The position numbers were made by a program, and so were the translations under genes. Source: a virus. Taken from it: 64,000 bases of DNA. Of the stretch, positions 39,437 to 46,644 are shown one piece after another (the first letter of the stretch is position 1; the number at the start of each line of letters is the position of its first letter). The stretch covers positions 1-64,000 of IMG/VR virus record IMGVR_UViG_3300021598_001198; one strand, written 5' to 3'. The notes below the pieces were generated by a model. It searched no databases, had not been told where the DNA came from, and saw only the letters and a list, made by a program, of their open reading frames with translations.

Positions 39437-41020
39437 ATGGGAAAAGTAATAAGACTCACTGAGTCGGATTTAGTTAATATTGTCGAATCAGTTATCAACG
39501 AACAGAAAACCTATGTCACCAATTATGATGGTAAGTACGATTACATGAAAGATGGTGACAACTACTATTATAAATTAAAAAACCAAAAAACATATAGATT
39601 AGCCACCGGTACGGGAAAAGAAGCAATCAAAACAAAAGTATTCGGTTCAACAAAACCGGTGGAACCTGTGAAGAAATTTACGGGTTTAAATACGGGTAGA
39701 CTTGGTCAACAAGGAGGTTATGCTGGATATCAAGACAATCTACAAACCAAACCAATTGTTGTAAATCCAGTTGATAAACAAAAATCAGAATTGGAAAAGA
39801 AATCCGAAACTGTAGGTACAAAATATAACTATACCCCAAGAATCGATGCTGAATTAACATACATTGAAAAAAGAAAATTAAACGACAAACCGTTTTTCGT
39901 TTACGACCCAAAGTACAATTTGATATATCTTTTTGATACAGGTAGTAAATACGTACTTCACACCCAAGTTGTTGATGGTGCTAATGAACAAAAATCAATA
40001 TCAGATAGTAAAAGTTATACTCACGCGGATTGGTGTAAAAATAGTCCGGTACCCGGTGATGACGCAAAAGGTCAAAAATTAGAAGCGTCTCCTCGTCTTT
40101 GTACCGCAAGTAATTTTACAACAAAAGAATCCTGTGTAAAAGACTCAAGAAGAAGATGGGATGAGTCATCAAAAATATGTATAGCCGATGCTGCTTATTT
40201 TGTTGTTGACCACTACAAAGAACGTTTTTTAGCAAAGGGCATTTATAACATATCAAGTTTAGGTAGTAATACGGGATATACTGGTAAAGGTAAAAATGTA
40301 TTCAATTTGAAAGACCAAGGGGGTAAACAAATGGCTGCCGCGATTCACGGTATTCCCAATATTGAAGGGAGACTAACAGCCAGTGAAGATTTAAGAAACG
40401 TATTAAAAGCCGACTTATCTGCGGGTAAGGTACCAAAAGAATATTTGAACTCAATTAAATTAATCGCAAATGCGAATCAAAGTTATGGATGTGTTGGGGT
40501 TCCCGCTAAATTCATTGAAGACCCAAGGGTTCAAAAATTAGCCAAAGGTGCAAGAGTATTTGCAATGGGTGATAAAGGAACAAGTTATCTCGTTCAAAAC
40601 GCACCAACATATTTCGAACAATTGGGTGGTGATGGTGAAGTTTGTAAAAGTCCTATGATGTTAGCCCAACAATTGAGTGGAAATGATGAAACTTCAACCA
40701 TGGCTGAAAGTATTATTAGTGAATCTATCAAAAAGGTATTATCCAATGTACTATCAAACTTTAAAGCCGAAGCAAATGTTGAGGATGATATGGTAATGCA
40801 ATTCCGTGTTAAAGGTCTTAGTTATATAGACGGAGAAGTTGGTATGACCATAGAAGACCCAACCACTAAAAAAGATTTAATTGTTTGGAATTTCCAAGGA
40901 CCAATCCGAGATAGTCAAACCAACAAAGTTGTATATAAGAGGTCGGTCTTTAAAAATATCAATAAGAACAATTACGAACAGATTGCAAGGACATATAAAA
41001 TTCAGATGGTATCAACCTAA
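39437..41020 (+). CDS. Large tagged protein with L,D-transpeptidase-like domain
   Basis: 527 aa. Tag MGKVIRLTESDLVNIVESVINE|QK. Residues 150-390 resemble a YkuD domain: FFVYDPKYNLIYLFDTGSKYV, AAIHGIPNIEGRL (catalytic histidine) and ANANQSYGCVGVPAKFIED with S-x-G-C. Residues about 425-445 (AESIISESIKKVLSNVLSNF) look like a second tag-like helix before a C-terminal beta domain. A wall-modifying enzyme carried in the virion would help DNA entry. Late-type motif 11 nt upstream. Confidence 0.75.
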   Translation: MGKVIRLTESDLVNIVESVINEQKTYVTNYDGKYDYMKDGDNYYYKLKNQKTYRLATGTGKEAIKTKVFGSTKPVEPVKKFTGLNTGRLGQQGGYAGYQDNLQTKPIVVNPVDKQKSELEKKSETVGTKYNYTPRIDAELTYIEKRKLNDKPFFVYDPKYNLIYLFDTGSKYVLHTQVVDGANEQKSISDSKSYTHADWCKNSPVPGDDAKGQKLEASPRLCTASNFTTKESCVKDSRRRWDESSKICIADAAYFVVDHYKERFLAKGIYNISSLGSNTGYTGKGKNVFNLKDQGGKQMAAAIHGIPNIEGRLTASEDLRNVLKADLSAGKVPKEYLNSIKLIANANQSYGCVGVPAKFIEDPRVQKLAKGARVFAMGDKGTSYLVQNAPTYFEQLGGDGEVCKSPMMLAQQLSGNDETSTMAESIISESIKKVLSNVLSNFKAEANVEDDMVMQFRVKGLSYIDGEVGMTIEDPTTKKDLIVWNFQGPIRDSQTNKVVYKRSVFKNINKNNYEQIARTYKIQMVST

Positions 41021-41022
41021 GG

Positions 41023-41640
41023 TTACATACCAATAATCTGTTTACATCTATCACACAACCACATCTTTTCTCTATCAACTTGTTTGATTGTACCATTGGC
41101 ATCATTCATTAAACATTCAGGATGATTTGTACAGTGGTCCAAACCTAAATTGTGTCCAACTTCATGTATGGACACTTTTTTTATTCTCTCCTTAATTACA
41201 TCCACACTAACATTACGTTTCATTCTGAACGTTGATACCACACATACACTACCAGGTCTGTAACCCAATCCTAACACACCCCATTCAGGATATCCACGAC
41301 TTGGTGTTGCAATATCCTTCTCGGTTAAAATTAGATAGTTATCTTTCCCTCTATATTGTCTTAGTATCTTATTGGCAGAATACCTTGTTTTACTTTCGGC
41401 CAAAAGATTATTGGTTAAAGGGTCCTTAGGATTTACAATACATTCAAAACCATAAAAAGATTCCACGGTCTTTTCTACCAATTCCAAATACTCTTGTTTC
41501 ACATCACCCATTGGTTGTATGTAGATAACCTTATTTGGTTTTATCTGTTGAACGATTGTTTGACCCTCGGTGGTAAATGAAAGGACCGCTCCGATTGTGA
41601 CGAATACCACGAGTGGTAATAAATAAAAAACTTTTTTCAT
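41023..41640 (-). CDS. Secreted archaemetzincin-like zinc protease
   Basis: 205 aa. Signal-type N-terminus (MKKVFYLLPLVVFVTIGAVL). HEVGHNLGLDHC (residues about 158-169) followed by C-L-M and, 17 residues later, C-D-R-C reproduces the archaemetzincin pattern HExxHxxGx3C-C-x-M-x17-CxxC, but with five instead of four residues between the first two cysteines. These proteases are usually cellular and not secreted. A host-type promoter on this strand (41663-41694) points to early expression. Confidence 0.82.
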   Translation of the reverse strand: MKKVFYLLPLVVFVTIGAVLSFTTEGQTIVQQIKPNKVIYIQPMGDVKQEYLELVEKTVESFYGFECIVNPKDPLTNNLLAESKTRYSANKILRQYRGKDNYLILTEKDIATPSRGYPEWGVLGLGYRPGSVCVVSTFRMKRNVSVDVIKERIKKVSIHEVGHNLGLDHCTNHPECLMNDANGTIKQVDREKMWLCDRCKQIIGM

Positions 41641-41662
41641 GACTTCTTTTCTTATGTTGATA

Positions 41663-41694
41663 CGAAGTTATGATATCTTTTTGAATATTCCAAA
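41663..41694 (-). promoter_or_regulatory. Host-type promoter for archaemetzincin-like gene
   Basis: Minus strand TTTGG (41694-41690) and TAACTTCG (41670-41663), 24-nt offset, 22 nt before the ATG. Confidence 0.62.
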
Positions 41695-42014
41695 TTTTTT
41701 GAAAAATTTTCCGGAAATTCCAGAAACGGTTTTTGACCTTTTTTCAGATTTTTAGATTTTTTCCCAAAATTTTTTTTTCAGAAAAGGGGGTACTTTCCGA
41801 TTTTTCAGATTTTTTCCGGAAAAATTTCTGTTAAGGTATTGTCCCCCCTCTACAGACACCCAAAATACCCTATATTAAGGGGGGATACGGGAGGGAGGGG
41901 GGTATGGTTTGAGGGGAGGGGGTAGGTATAGGGGGTATGCCAAACAATTTGTGGGATGGGGGTCGTCAGGTTCAGGGTGGTCAAAATCCACATTCAGGAT
42001 GTGAATAACTTTCA

Positions 42015-42045
42015 CTTGTATTATTTTAAAATTGTTATATCTTTG
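42015..42045 (+). promoter_or_regulatory. Host-type promoter before 42071
   Basis: CTTG near 42015 and TATCTTTG 42038-42045. Confidence 0.65.
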
Positions 42046-42070
42046 TACCCACAAACCAATTAATAAAAAT

Positions 42071-42328
42071 ATGGACACACAAAAAGTTAAAAACTTGGTT
42101 AAAAGTAAAATTGACCAGTTATTGTCAAACCAAATTGACTACGAGTGGAATGGTACTGATTTCACGAATGACCTAACAAATGAGTTGTACGATGAAAAAA
42201 ACGAAAAGAACGTAACCCTTGTACACACAAGACAAAAGGTTATGTTGGATTACAAGTTGTACGAAACCTTTGTTAATCACTTGACCGAAGTTGTAATGTC
42301 GGGAATTGAAGAGGGTGAAGAAGATTAA
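42071..42328 (+). CDS. Small acidic early protein
   Basis: 85 aa. MDTQKVKNLVKSKIDQLLSN then an acidic helical body. No family recognised. The start at 42071 is taken because an upstream frame would translate the TATCTTTG promoter box. It is the first rightward gene of the early block, directly after the G-rich spacer, with its own promoter and terminator. Confidence 0.72.
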   Translation: MDTQKVKNLVKSKIDQLLSNQIDYEWNGTDFTNDLTNELYDEKNEKNVTLVHTRQKVMLDYKLYETFVNHLTEVVMSGIEEGEED

Positions 42329-42342
42329 ACACCACACCGAAA

Positions 42343-42371
42343 GTCCTCACCGAAAGGTGGGGATTTTTTTT
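42343..42371 (+). terminator. Terminator after 42071-42328
   Basis: TCCTCACC GAAA GGTGGGGA then T8. Confidence 0.82.
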
Positions 42372-42416
42372 GTCCAAGAAGATTTGTGTGAACTTGAGGA
42401 GATGGTTCAGGTGGAA

Positions 42417-42464
42417 ATTTGATTGGCGAATAGACCATAATTGCACCGACTCGCCAACCAATTT
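42417..42464. repeat. Intergenic palindrome, TTGGCGA type
   Basis: Left arm ATTGGCGA and right arm TCGCCAACCAAT flank about 23 nt. Member of the family described in the findings. Confidence 0.7.
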
Positions 42465-42528
42465 TCGGATACGGACGACAGGTGGTCATCGGGTTCGTGG
42501 TAGTCTGGCGAAATAAATAAAAAAAAGT

Positions 42529-42559
42529 TTTGTTTATATGAAATAGTGTTTTATATTTG
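42529..42559 (+). promoter_or_regulatory. Host-type promoter before 42590
   Basis: TTTG 42529 and TATATTTG 42552-42559. Confidence 0.7.
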
Positions 42560-42589
42560 TGTATTCCTAACAAACTAAAAAATAAAAGT

Positions 42590-43153
42590 ATGAACAAAGA
42601 AATCAAAAAAGTAACGAAGTCCGAAATCATCAGTATCATCAAAGAGATTGAGGAAAAAAGTCCTAACACTTTTGTAGGGGTAAAAATGAAAACCCTTTAC
42701 AAAGAAGTTTTACAAAAGACAAAGGACACCAAAGAATTAAACCCTTACTATAAGGAAATCTTTAAGGTATCATCTAAAACTTATCGTTTGGTAACTGACT
42801 ACGAAAAGAGGGTACACAACAACCTTATGAAAGAGGGTAAAGACCCGAACACCTTTAAGGTTGAAAGTCCAACGGGTAAAAAACATATCAGTAAATCATT
42901 ACTGACTGACACCGACACCGAAACAAAAACCTACCTTATGGTAGAGTGGTTTCCCGAAATCAAAGGAACAACGGAGTACGAATTTCGTGGTAACTCAATA
43001 GACAAAACATTGTTTGAAAAGTGGATAAGTGATAGAAAGAGTAGTAACGAAAAACAAGGTTTGGATAGAGAGGTTAAACCGATAACACCCGACCTTGACA
43101 ATGTACTTGAAATTTCGGTAAACGGAGATAGGTACGAAATTGTAAAGGAGTAA
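42590..43153 (+). CDS. Hypothetical early protein
   Basis: 187 aa, lysine- and glutamate-rich. The N-terminal half (TKSEIISIIKEIEEKSPNTF, KTLYKEVLQKTKDTKELNPYY) is helical, and the C-terminal half is beta-like (LMVEWFPEIKGTTEYEFRG, VLEISVNGDRYEIVKE). The tandem repeats of T-D-T in the middle are unusual. No family assigned. A single-gene unit; the promoter ends 30 nt before the ATG and a terminator follows. Confidence 0.75.
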   Translation: MNKEIKKVTKSEIISIIKEIEEKSPNTFVGVKMKTLYKEVLQKTKDTKELNPYYKEIFKVSSKTYRLVTDYEKRVHNNLMKEGKDPNTFKVESPTGKKHISKSLLTDTDTETKTYLMVEWFPEIKGTTEYEFRGNSIDKTLFEKWISDRKSSNEKQGLDREVKPITPDLDNVLEISVNGDRYEIVKE

Positions 43154-43174
43154 CACACACCGAAAGAAAAACCG

Positions 43175-43203
43175 AAGGGGGTACGAAAGTATCCCCTTTT
43201 TTT
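43175..43203 (+). terminator. Terminator after 42590-43153
   Basis: AAGGGGGTAC GAAA GTATCCCCTT then T-tract. Confidence 0.82.
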
Positions 43204-43318
43204 GTGTGTGAAATTTTCCGAACCCCGTGAACCATCGGGAATGTTGTTTGGCGGGAACGAATAAAAAAAGTAAGAAAAAATTTGGGAACAGAATTTCACC
43301 CGGGCTGCGCTGTTAGAT

Positions 43319-43377
43319 ATTGTTTGGCGAGTTTGTTGCAAATGCGCCGACACGGACTAAAACCGCCAATCTAATTT
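43319..43377. repeat. Intergenic palindrome
   Basis: ATTGTTTGGCGA ... CGCCAATCTAAT. Confidence 0.65.
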
Positions 43378-43481
43378 CCCTCATGCGCAATTGCTCGAAG
43401 GAGAAGTTGCTAAATGCTTTAGGTGTTGCTAAAACCGCCAATCTAATTTCCAACCATGCGCTGTTGCTCGAAGGAGAAGTT
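43360..43481. repeat. Tandem repeat unit pair, 427-nt gap 43154-43580
   Basis: CTAAAACCGCCAATCTAATTT at 43357 recurs at 43428; ATTGCTCGAAGGAGAAGTTG-like text at 43389 recurs as GTTGCTCGAAGGAGAAGTTG near 43461. The pair adds a second right arm after the palindrome. The rest of the gap holds the promoter of 43581 and a further half-site (43244-43255). Confidence 0.75.
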
Positions 43482-43520
43482 GTTGGTGTTATCAAGTTGG
43501 CAAAATAGATATAAAAAAAT

Positions 43521-43551
43521 GTTGTTTATATTGAAACTTATATTATATTTG
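43521..43551 (+). promoter_or_regulatory. Host-type promoter before 43581
   Basis: GTTG 43521 and TATATTTG 43544-43551, followed by the common 5' leader TTAAACCAA. Confidence 0.7.
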
Positions 43552-43580
43552 TATCGTTAAACCAAACAAAAGAAACAATT

Positions 43581-43787
43581 ATGAAAAAGTTATTTCCTTA
43601 CATCGCAATCATCGGGTTCATTGTTTACTCAATGTGGGTATCATTAACTTGGGATATTCCCGTAGACAATCAAATGGGTATGTTCTTATTTTCTTGTATG
43701 GGTATTGGTATGTTCTTTATCATTTTGTTTGAGGACATCAAAAATTACATCAAGAGTAAAAAGAAACCACAACCTCAAAGGTTCTAA
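43581..43787 (+). CDS. Small two-helix membrane protein
   Basis: 68 aa. Helix 1 is FPYIAIIGFIVYSMWVSLTW and helix 2 is GMFLFSCMGIGMFFIILF, followed by a basic cytoplasmic tail (IKNYIKSKKKPQPQRF). This is a common early-phage layout, for example for superinfection-exclusion or inner-membrane modifiers, but there is no specific match. Own promoter and terminator. Confidence 0.78.
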   Translation: MKKLFPYIAIIGFIVYSMWVSLTWDIPVDNQMGMFLFSCMGIGMFFIILFEDIKNYIKSKKKPQPQRF

Positions 43788-43806
43788 AAATTCCAAAATG
43801 GTAATT

Positions 43807-43834
43807 AACCCTCAACGAAAGTTGGGGGTTTTTT
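43807..43834 (+). terminator. Terminator after 43581-43787
   Basis: CCCTCAAC GAAA GTTGGGGG, T6. Confidence 0.82.
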
Positions 43835-43875
43835 ATTTACACGAGGTTCTGTGGTGGATTTGAGCAGCGTAGAAA

Positions 43876-43930
43876 ATTGTTTGGCGGGGTATTACACATT
43901 GGTATTATCGTATTACGCTCGCCAACCAAA
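43876..43930. repeat. Intergenic palindrome, GTATTACA loop
   Basis: ATTGTTTGGCG ... TCGCCAACCAA; the loop carries two GTATTAC-type words. Confidence 0.72.
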
Positions 43931-43996
43931 AATCAAAATCCGTCTTCTGTCCCTCGACATCTTGTATCGTAAGTTGGCAAAAAAAATATAAATTTA

Positions 43997-44028
43997 TTTG
44001 GAATATCCGTTTAATCATATTATATTCG
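43997..44028 (+). promoter_or_regulatory. Host-type promoter before 44058
   Basis: TTTGG 43997, TATATTCG 44021-44028 (one mismatch). Confidence 0.65.
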
Positions 44029-44057
44029 TATTGTTAAACCAAATAAAAAGAACAAGT

Positions 44058-44462
44058 ATGAACAATTACAAAGACATTGAAGAAATCAGAGATTTTATTC
44101 AAGGAATGACACACTCCGCAAAAGTGAGTACCGAAGAAATGTTGGGAACAAACGATAGTGTACCCAATGTAAAAATGTACCTTTTGAAAAAAGTAAACGA
44201 AGAAGGGGAAACCGAGTATGGTGTTGGTGGTGGACCAGTACCAAACGACCCAATCGGTAGAATGGTGTACGACCGAGTTGTTCCACAAATCATTGAAAGG
44301 GATGGACACGAAATTTTGTGTAGTGTTGAAACAACCTTTGACAAGGGCGTTTTGAATGTTGAGTTCCACAATTTTGTAACCGATGAAAAACATCAAGAGG
44401 TTTTTGATTTTTATAAACCTTACCAAGTTTCCGACCTTATGAAAAATCTTTGTTTAAATTGA
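44058..44462 (+). CDS. Hypothetical early protein
   Basis: 134 aa. Start ATG 44058 follows the promoter. The frame begins MNNYKDIEEIRDFIQGMTHS and contains GVGGGPVPNDPIGRMVYDRVVPQII, a 'G-P-V-P-x-D-x-I-G' segment that is also seen (APVPPTDKIGVQLERSF) in the protein at 56917. The two may share a fold. Acidic, no known family. Confidence 0.74.
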   Translation: MNNYKDIEEIRDFIQGMTHSAKVSTEEMLGTNDSVPNVKMYLLKKVNEEGETEYGVGGGPVPNDPIGRMVYDRVVPQIIERDGHEILCSVETTFDKGVLNVEFHNFVTDEKHQEVFDFYKPYQVSDLMKNLCLN

Positions 44463-44484
44463 ATTTAGTTTGTTGGTTCAGACT

Positions 44485-44514
44485 AACCCTCATCAGTAAT
44501 GGTGGGGGTTTTTT
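44485..44514 (+). terminator. Terminator after 44058-44462
   Basis: AACCCTCATC AGTA ATGGTGGGGGTT then T-tract. Confidence 0.75.
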
Positions 44515-44574
44515 ATTTGTTTCCCTTATTGATAAGGTGAACATTTCAGGACTTGAGTCAGGGCCCTGAAGGAA

Positions 44575-44636
44575 AATTGTTTGGCGCCGTATGACAAATA
44601 GTGAGTATCGTATTACACCTACGCCAACCAATTTTT
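44575..44636. repeat. Intergenic palindrome, GTATGACA/GTATTACA loop
   Basis: AATTGTTTGGCG ... ACGCCAACCAATT with GTATGACA and CGTATTACACC inside. Confidence 0.75.
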
Positions 44637-44673
44637 GGATACGGACGACGGTTCTGAGAAAAATAAAAATAAA

Positions 44674-44705
44674 TTTGGTATATAAGAAAAATAGTTTTAT
44701 ATTTG
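44674..44705 (+). promoter_or_regulatory. Host-type promoter before 44731
   Basis: TTTGG 44674, TATATTTG 44698-44705, leader TTAAACCAAT. Confidence 0.75.
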
Positions 44706-44730
44706 TATAGTTAAACCAATAGACAAAATC

Positions 44731-44946
44731 ATGAAAGTTATCTCATCTCGTATTACGGAACAACCAAAGAGTTTGTTCGACCCGATGCCCCAAGTGTGGG
44801 TTACAATGGAAAATGGACAAGAAGAATTTTTGTTCGACTACTATCCCGATGAAATCAGTTTCACTCCCAACGAATTTGTGGGATTGACTATTGAGGAATG
44901 TAGACACCTCAAATTTGTCAAAGACAAGAAATACCTGACCTCCTGA
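44731..44946 (+). CDS. Small early protein
   Basis: 71 aa. MKVISSRITEQPKSLFDPMP then QVWVTMENGQEEFLFDYYPDEISF, a small beta-rich protein. No family recognised. Promoter 44674-44705 is typical. The 34-nt gap to the next promoter is the shortest in the early block, and I see no terminator hairpin in it. Confidence 0.7.
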   Translation: MKVISSRITEQPKSLFDPMPQVWVTMENGQEEFLFDYYPDEISFTPNEFVGLTIEECRHLKFVKDKKYLTS

Positions 44947-44980
44947 CGGGAGATGTTGGAATTTGATTGGCAAAAAAAGA

Positions 44981-45012
44981 TTTGGAATATAAAAGAAATA
45001 GTATTATATTTG
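44981..45012 (+). promoter_or_regulatory. Host-type promoter before 45042
   Basis: TTTGG 44981, TATATTTG 45005-45012, leader TTAAACCAATAAAAC. Confidence 0.75.
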
Positions 45013-45041
45013 TATCGTTAAACCAATAAAACAAAAAAGAA

Positions 45042-45416
45042 ATGTCAAGAGGAATTTTAATCGACGTAGAAAACAAAACAATTTCCGAAGTTGAAGTTGT
45101 TCGTGATGAAACTGGTAGTCAGTTACCAAGTATCTATGGACACTTAAAGTGTTCTATTTTTGAGATTGTTAGTTACAACAACGAAAACGATGTGTATGTT
45201 GATGAAGAAGGTATAATGAGTGTTGATGAAAACACAAAGTTTTTCAAGTTGAAAAATTACCGACAACCTCTATCGGGTAATGGGTTGATAATGGGTTACG
45301 ATGATGAAACGGGTGAAAATGGTGATACCAAACTTTCACTTGAAGAAGTCAAAGAACAAGTAACATTTATGTCCGCGTTTGACGTGGCGTTAAAAGAAAG
45401 GTTTGGTTCATATTAG
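45042..45416 (+). CDS. DUF3846-like early protein
   Basis: 124 aa. GILIDVENKTISEVEV at the start, LPSIYGHLKCSIFEIV near 27 and LSGNGLIMGYDDETGENGDT near 76 resemble the small DUF3846 phage family, which has the G-N-(G/A)-(L/V)-x-x-G motif. Function unknown in the family. Own promoter (44981-45012) and terminator. Confidence 0.7.
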   Translation: MSRGILIDVENKTISEVEVVRDETGSQLPSIYGHLKCSIFEIVSYNNENDVYVDEEGIMSVDENTKFFKLKNYRQPLSGNGLIMGYDDETGENGDTKLSLEEVKEQVTFMSAFDVALKERFGSY

Positions 45417-45438
45417 GTTTGGTTTAGTTAGGTGGAAA

Positions 45439-45468
45439 GTCCTCGGCGAAAGTCGGGGATTTTTTTTG
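45439..45468 (+). terminator. Terminator after 45042-45416
   Basis: GTCCTCGGC GAAA GTCGGGGAT then T8; same as at 48231. Confidence 0.8.
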
Positions 45469-45508
45469 CTCGGATGTGTGCAGTGGAGCTGCACAGTTGC
45501 AGCTCGGA

Positions 45509-45570
45509 ATTTTGGTTGGCGTTGTATGACACTATCATACATTGTATTACACCTACGCCAAACAATTTTT
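45509..45570. repeat. Intergenic palindrome, GTATGACA/GTATTACA loop
   Basis: ATTTTGGTTGGCG ... ACGCCAAACAATT, same loop words as at 44575. Confidence 0.75.
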
Positions 45571-45643
45571 CGGATTTGACGACAGGTGGTCATCTGTTTC
45601 GTGGTAGTTTGGCAAAATAGATAAAAAAAAATATACTCAAATG

Positions 45644-45673
45644 TTGTGTATATTAAAATTTGATTTATATTTG
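45644..45673 (+). promoter_or_regulatory. Host-type promoter before 45706
   Basis: TTG 45644, TATATTTG 45666-45673, same leader as at 45042. Confidence 0.68.
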
Positions 45674-45705
45674 TATTGTTAAACCAATAAAACAAAAAAA
45701 ACAAA

Positions 45706-46008
45706 ATGGAAAAGTACATTGATTTCTCTATCGACTACGATGGTAATTGTGAATGTGTTGATGATTTCCTCGTTAATAACGAAGAAGTAACTATTGACGA
45801 TTCGGATGTTCAACCTCTAATTGAGAAGTTGGAACAACTTGAAGGGTTTTTTATTTCCGACCACCGAACCCAAGTCCGTATTTGGTGGAACGAAGATGGA
45901 ACTATGGATGTCCGTTTTCGTTATTTCAATGAACCCGATTGGGGGGAATTTGATGATTACGAACTATTGGGTATCCCACAAATTGAGTTTGAACCCGAAG
46001 TTTTTTAA
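45706..46008 (+). CDS. Small acidic early protein
   Basis: 100 aa, about a quarter Asp/Glu. SIDYDGNCECVDDFLVNNEEV then FISDHRTQVRIWWNEDGTMDVRF and FNEPDWGEFDDYELLG. An overlapping +1 frame (45821-46051) is a shadow. Such very acidic small proteins often mimic DNA or block host factors, but that is only a possibility here. Own promoter and terminator. Confidence 0.72.
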   Translation: MEKYIDFSIDYDGNCECVDDFLVNNEEVTIDDSDVQPLIEKLEQLEGFFISDHRTQVRIWWNEDGTMDVRFRYFNEPDWGEFDDYELLGIPQIEFEPEVF

Positions 46009-46013
46009 CAACG

Positions 46014-46042
46014 AACCCTCACCGAAAGGTGGGGGTTTTTTT
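46014..46042 (+). terminator. Terminator after 45706-46008
   Basis: CCCTCACC GAAA GGTGGGGG then T7. Confidence 0.82.
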
Positions 46043-46107
46043 ATGACCTGAAGAACTTGAGTCACGGTTCAGGGTGAAAATTGGTTGGCAAGAAAGATAT
46101 AAAAAAA

Positions 46108-46139
46108 TTTGGATTATACGAAAAAATGTTTTATCTTTG
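46108..46139 (+). promoter_or_regulatory. Host-type promoter before 46162
   Basis: TTTGG 46108, TATCTTTG 46132-46139. Confidence 0.75.
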
Positions 46140-46161
46140 TGTTTCACCAAAACTAATTAAA

Positions 46162-46374
46162 ATGACAAGACAAGAAGTTGTTGGTTTAATTTACCAACAT
46201 ATTCAAACCGAAAACGAAATGGGTTTACCACCGAATAGAAGTTGGGAAGGAATTTTTGAAGGTGATAATGATTGGGTAGATGAATGTATTAAGAGTGGAT
46301 ATACACTATTTCAATTACAGAATGAATTGTTCAACGAAGCGATTCAAATTTTTCGGGATAGTGAAGAAGAGTAA
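46162..46374 (+). CDS. Small early protein
   Basis: 70 aa. Start ATG 46162; longer frames upstream run through the palindrome and the promoter. MTRQEVVGLIYQHIQTENEM then a short loop (GLPPNRSWEGIFEGDNDW) and helix (LFQLQNELFNEAIQIF). No family recognised. Promoter 46108-46139, terminator 46382-46407. Confidence 0.7.
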   Translation: MTRQEVVGLIYQHIQTENEMGLPPNRSWEGIFEGDNDWVDECIKSGYTLFQLQNELFNEAIQIFRDSEEE

Positions 46375-46381
46375 AGACAAG

Positions 46382-46407
46382 ACCTCAACGAAAGTTGGGG
46401 TTTTTTT
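46382..46407 (+). terminator. Terminator after 46162-46374
   Basis: CCTCAAC GAAA GTTGGGG then T7. Confidence 0.82.
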
Positions 46408-46441
46408 ATGACCTGAAGTCCTGAGTCACGGTTCAGGGTGA

Positions 46442-46514
46442 AAATTGTTTGGCATCCACTTTACAGATTAGTAGGTTTTTACTTTACAGATTGTAAGAAC
46501 GCCAACCAAAATTT
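46442..46514. repeat. Intergenic palindrome with internal direct repeat
   Basis: AAATTGTTTGGC ... GCCAACCAAAATTT; the loop contains ACTTTACAGATT twice. Confidence 0.73.
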
Positions 46515-46591
46515 TCCCGACGCAGCGGTTCTGAGATGTTACCGAATGGTAAGTTACTATTTGGTTAGTTGGCAAGAAAAATAAAAATAAA

Positions 46592-46623
46592 TTTGGTAGA
46601 ATAAAAAACTCGTTATATCTTTG
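46592..46623 (+). promoter_or_regulatory. Host-type promoter before 46645
   Basis: TTTGG 46592, TATCTTTG 46616-46623. Confidence 0.75.
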
Positions 46624-46644
46624 TATCATAAAATCGACAAAATA

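Larger units (their letters stand above)
41641..42070. other. 430-nt divergence spacer with G-rich tract
   Basis: It divides the left genes (minus) from the early block (plus). 41695-41830 is T-rich with repeated TTTTTCAGATTTTT and TTCCGGAAA words. 41878-41940 is strongly G-rich on the plus strand (six or more runs of three or more G). It ends with a CCAAACAAT half-palindrome (41940-41948) and the promoter of 42071. The minus-strand promoter of the archaemetzincin gene lies at 41663-41694. Confidence 0.7.

Noticed and set aside
43320-43508. 62-aa plus-strand frame in the 43.2-43.5 kb gap
   Set aside because: It translates the intergenic palindrome and tandem repeat, so its internal peptide repeat only mirrors the DNA repeat.
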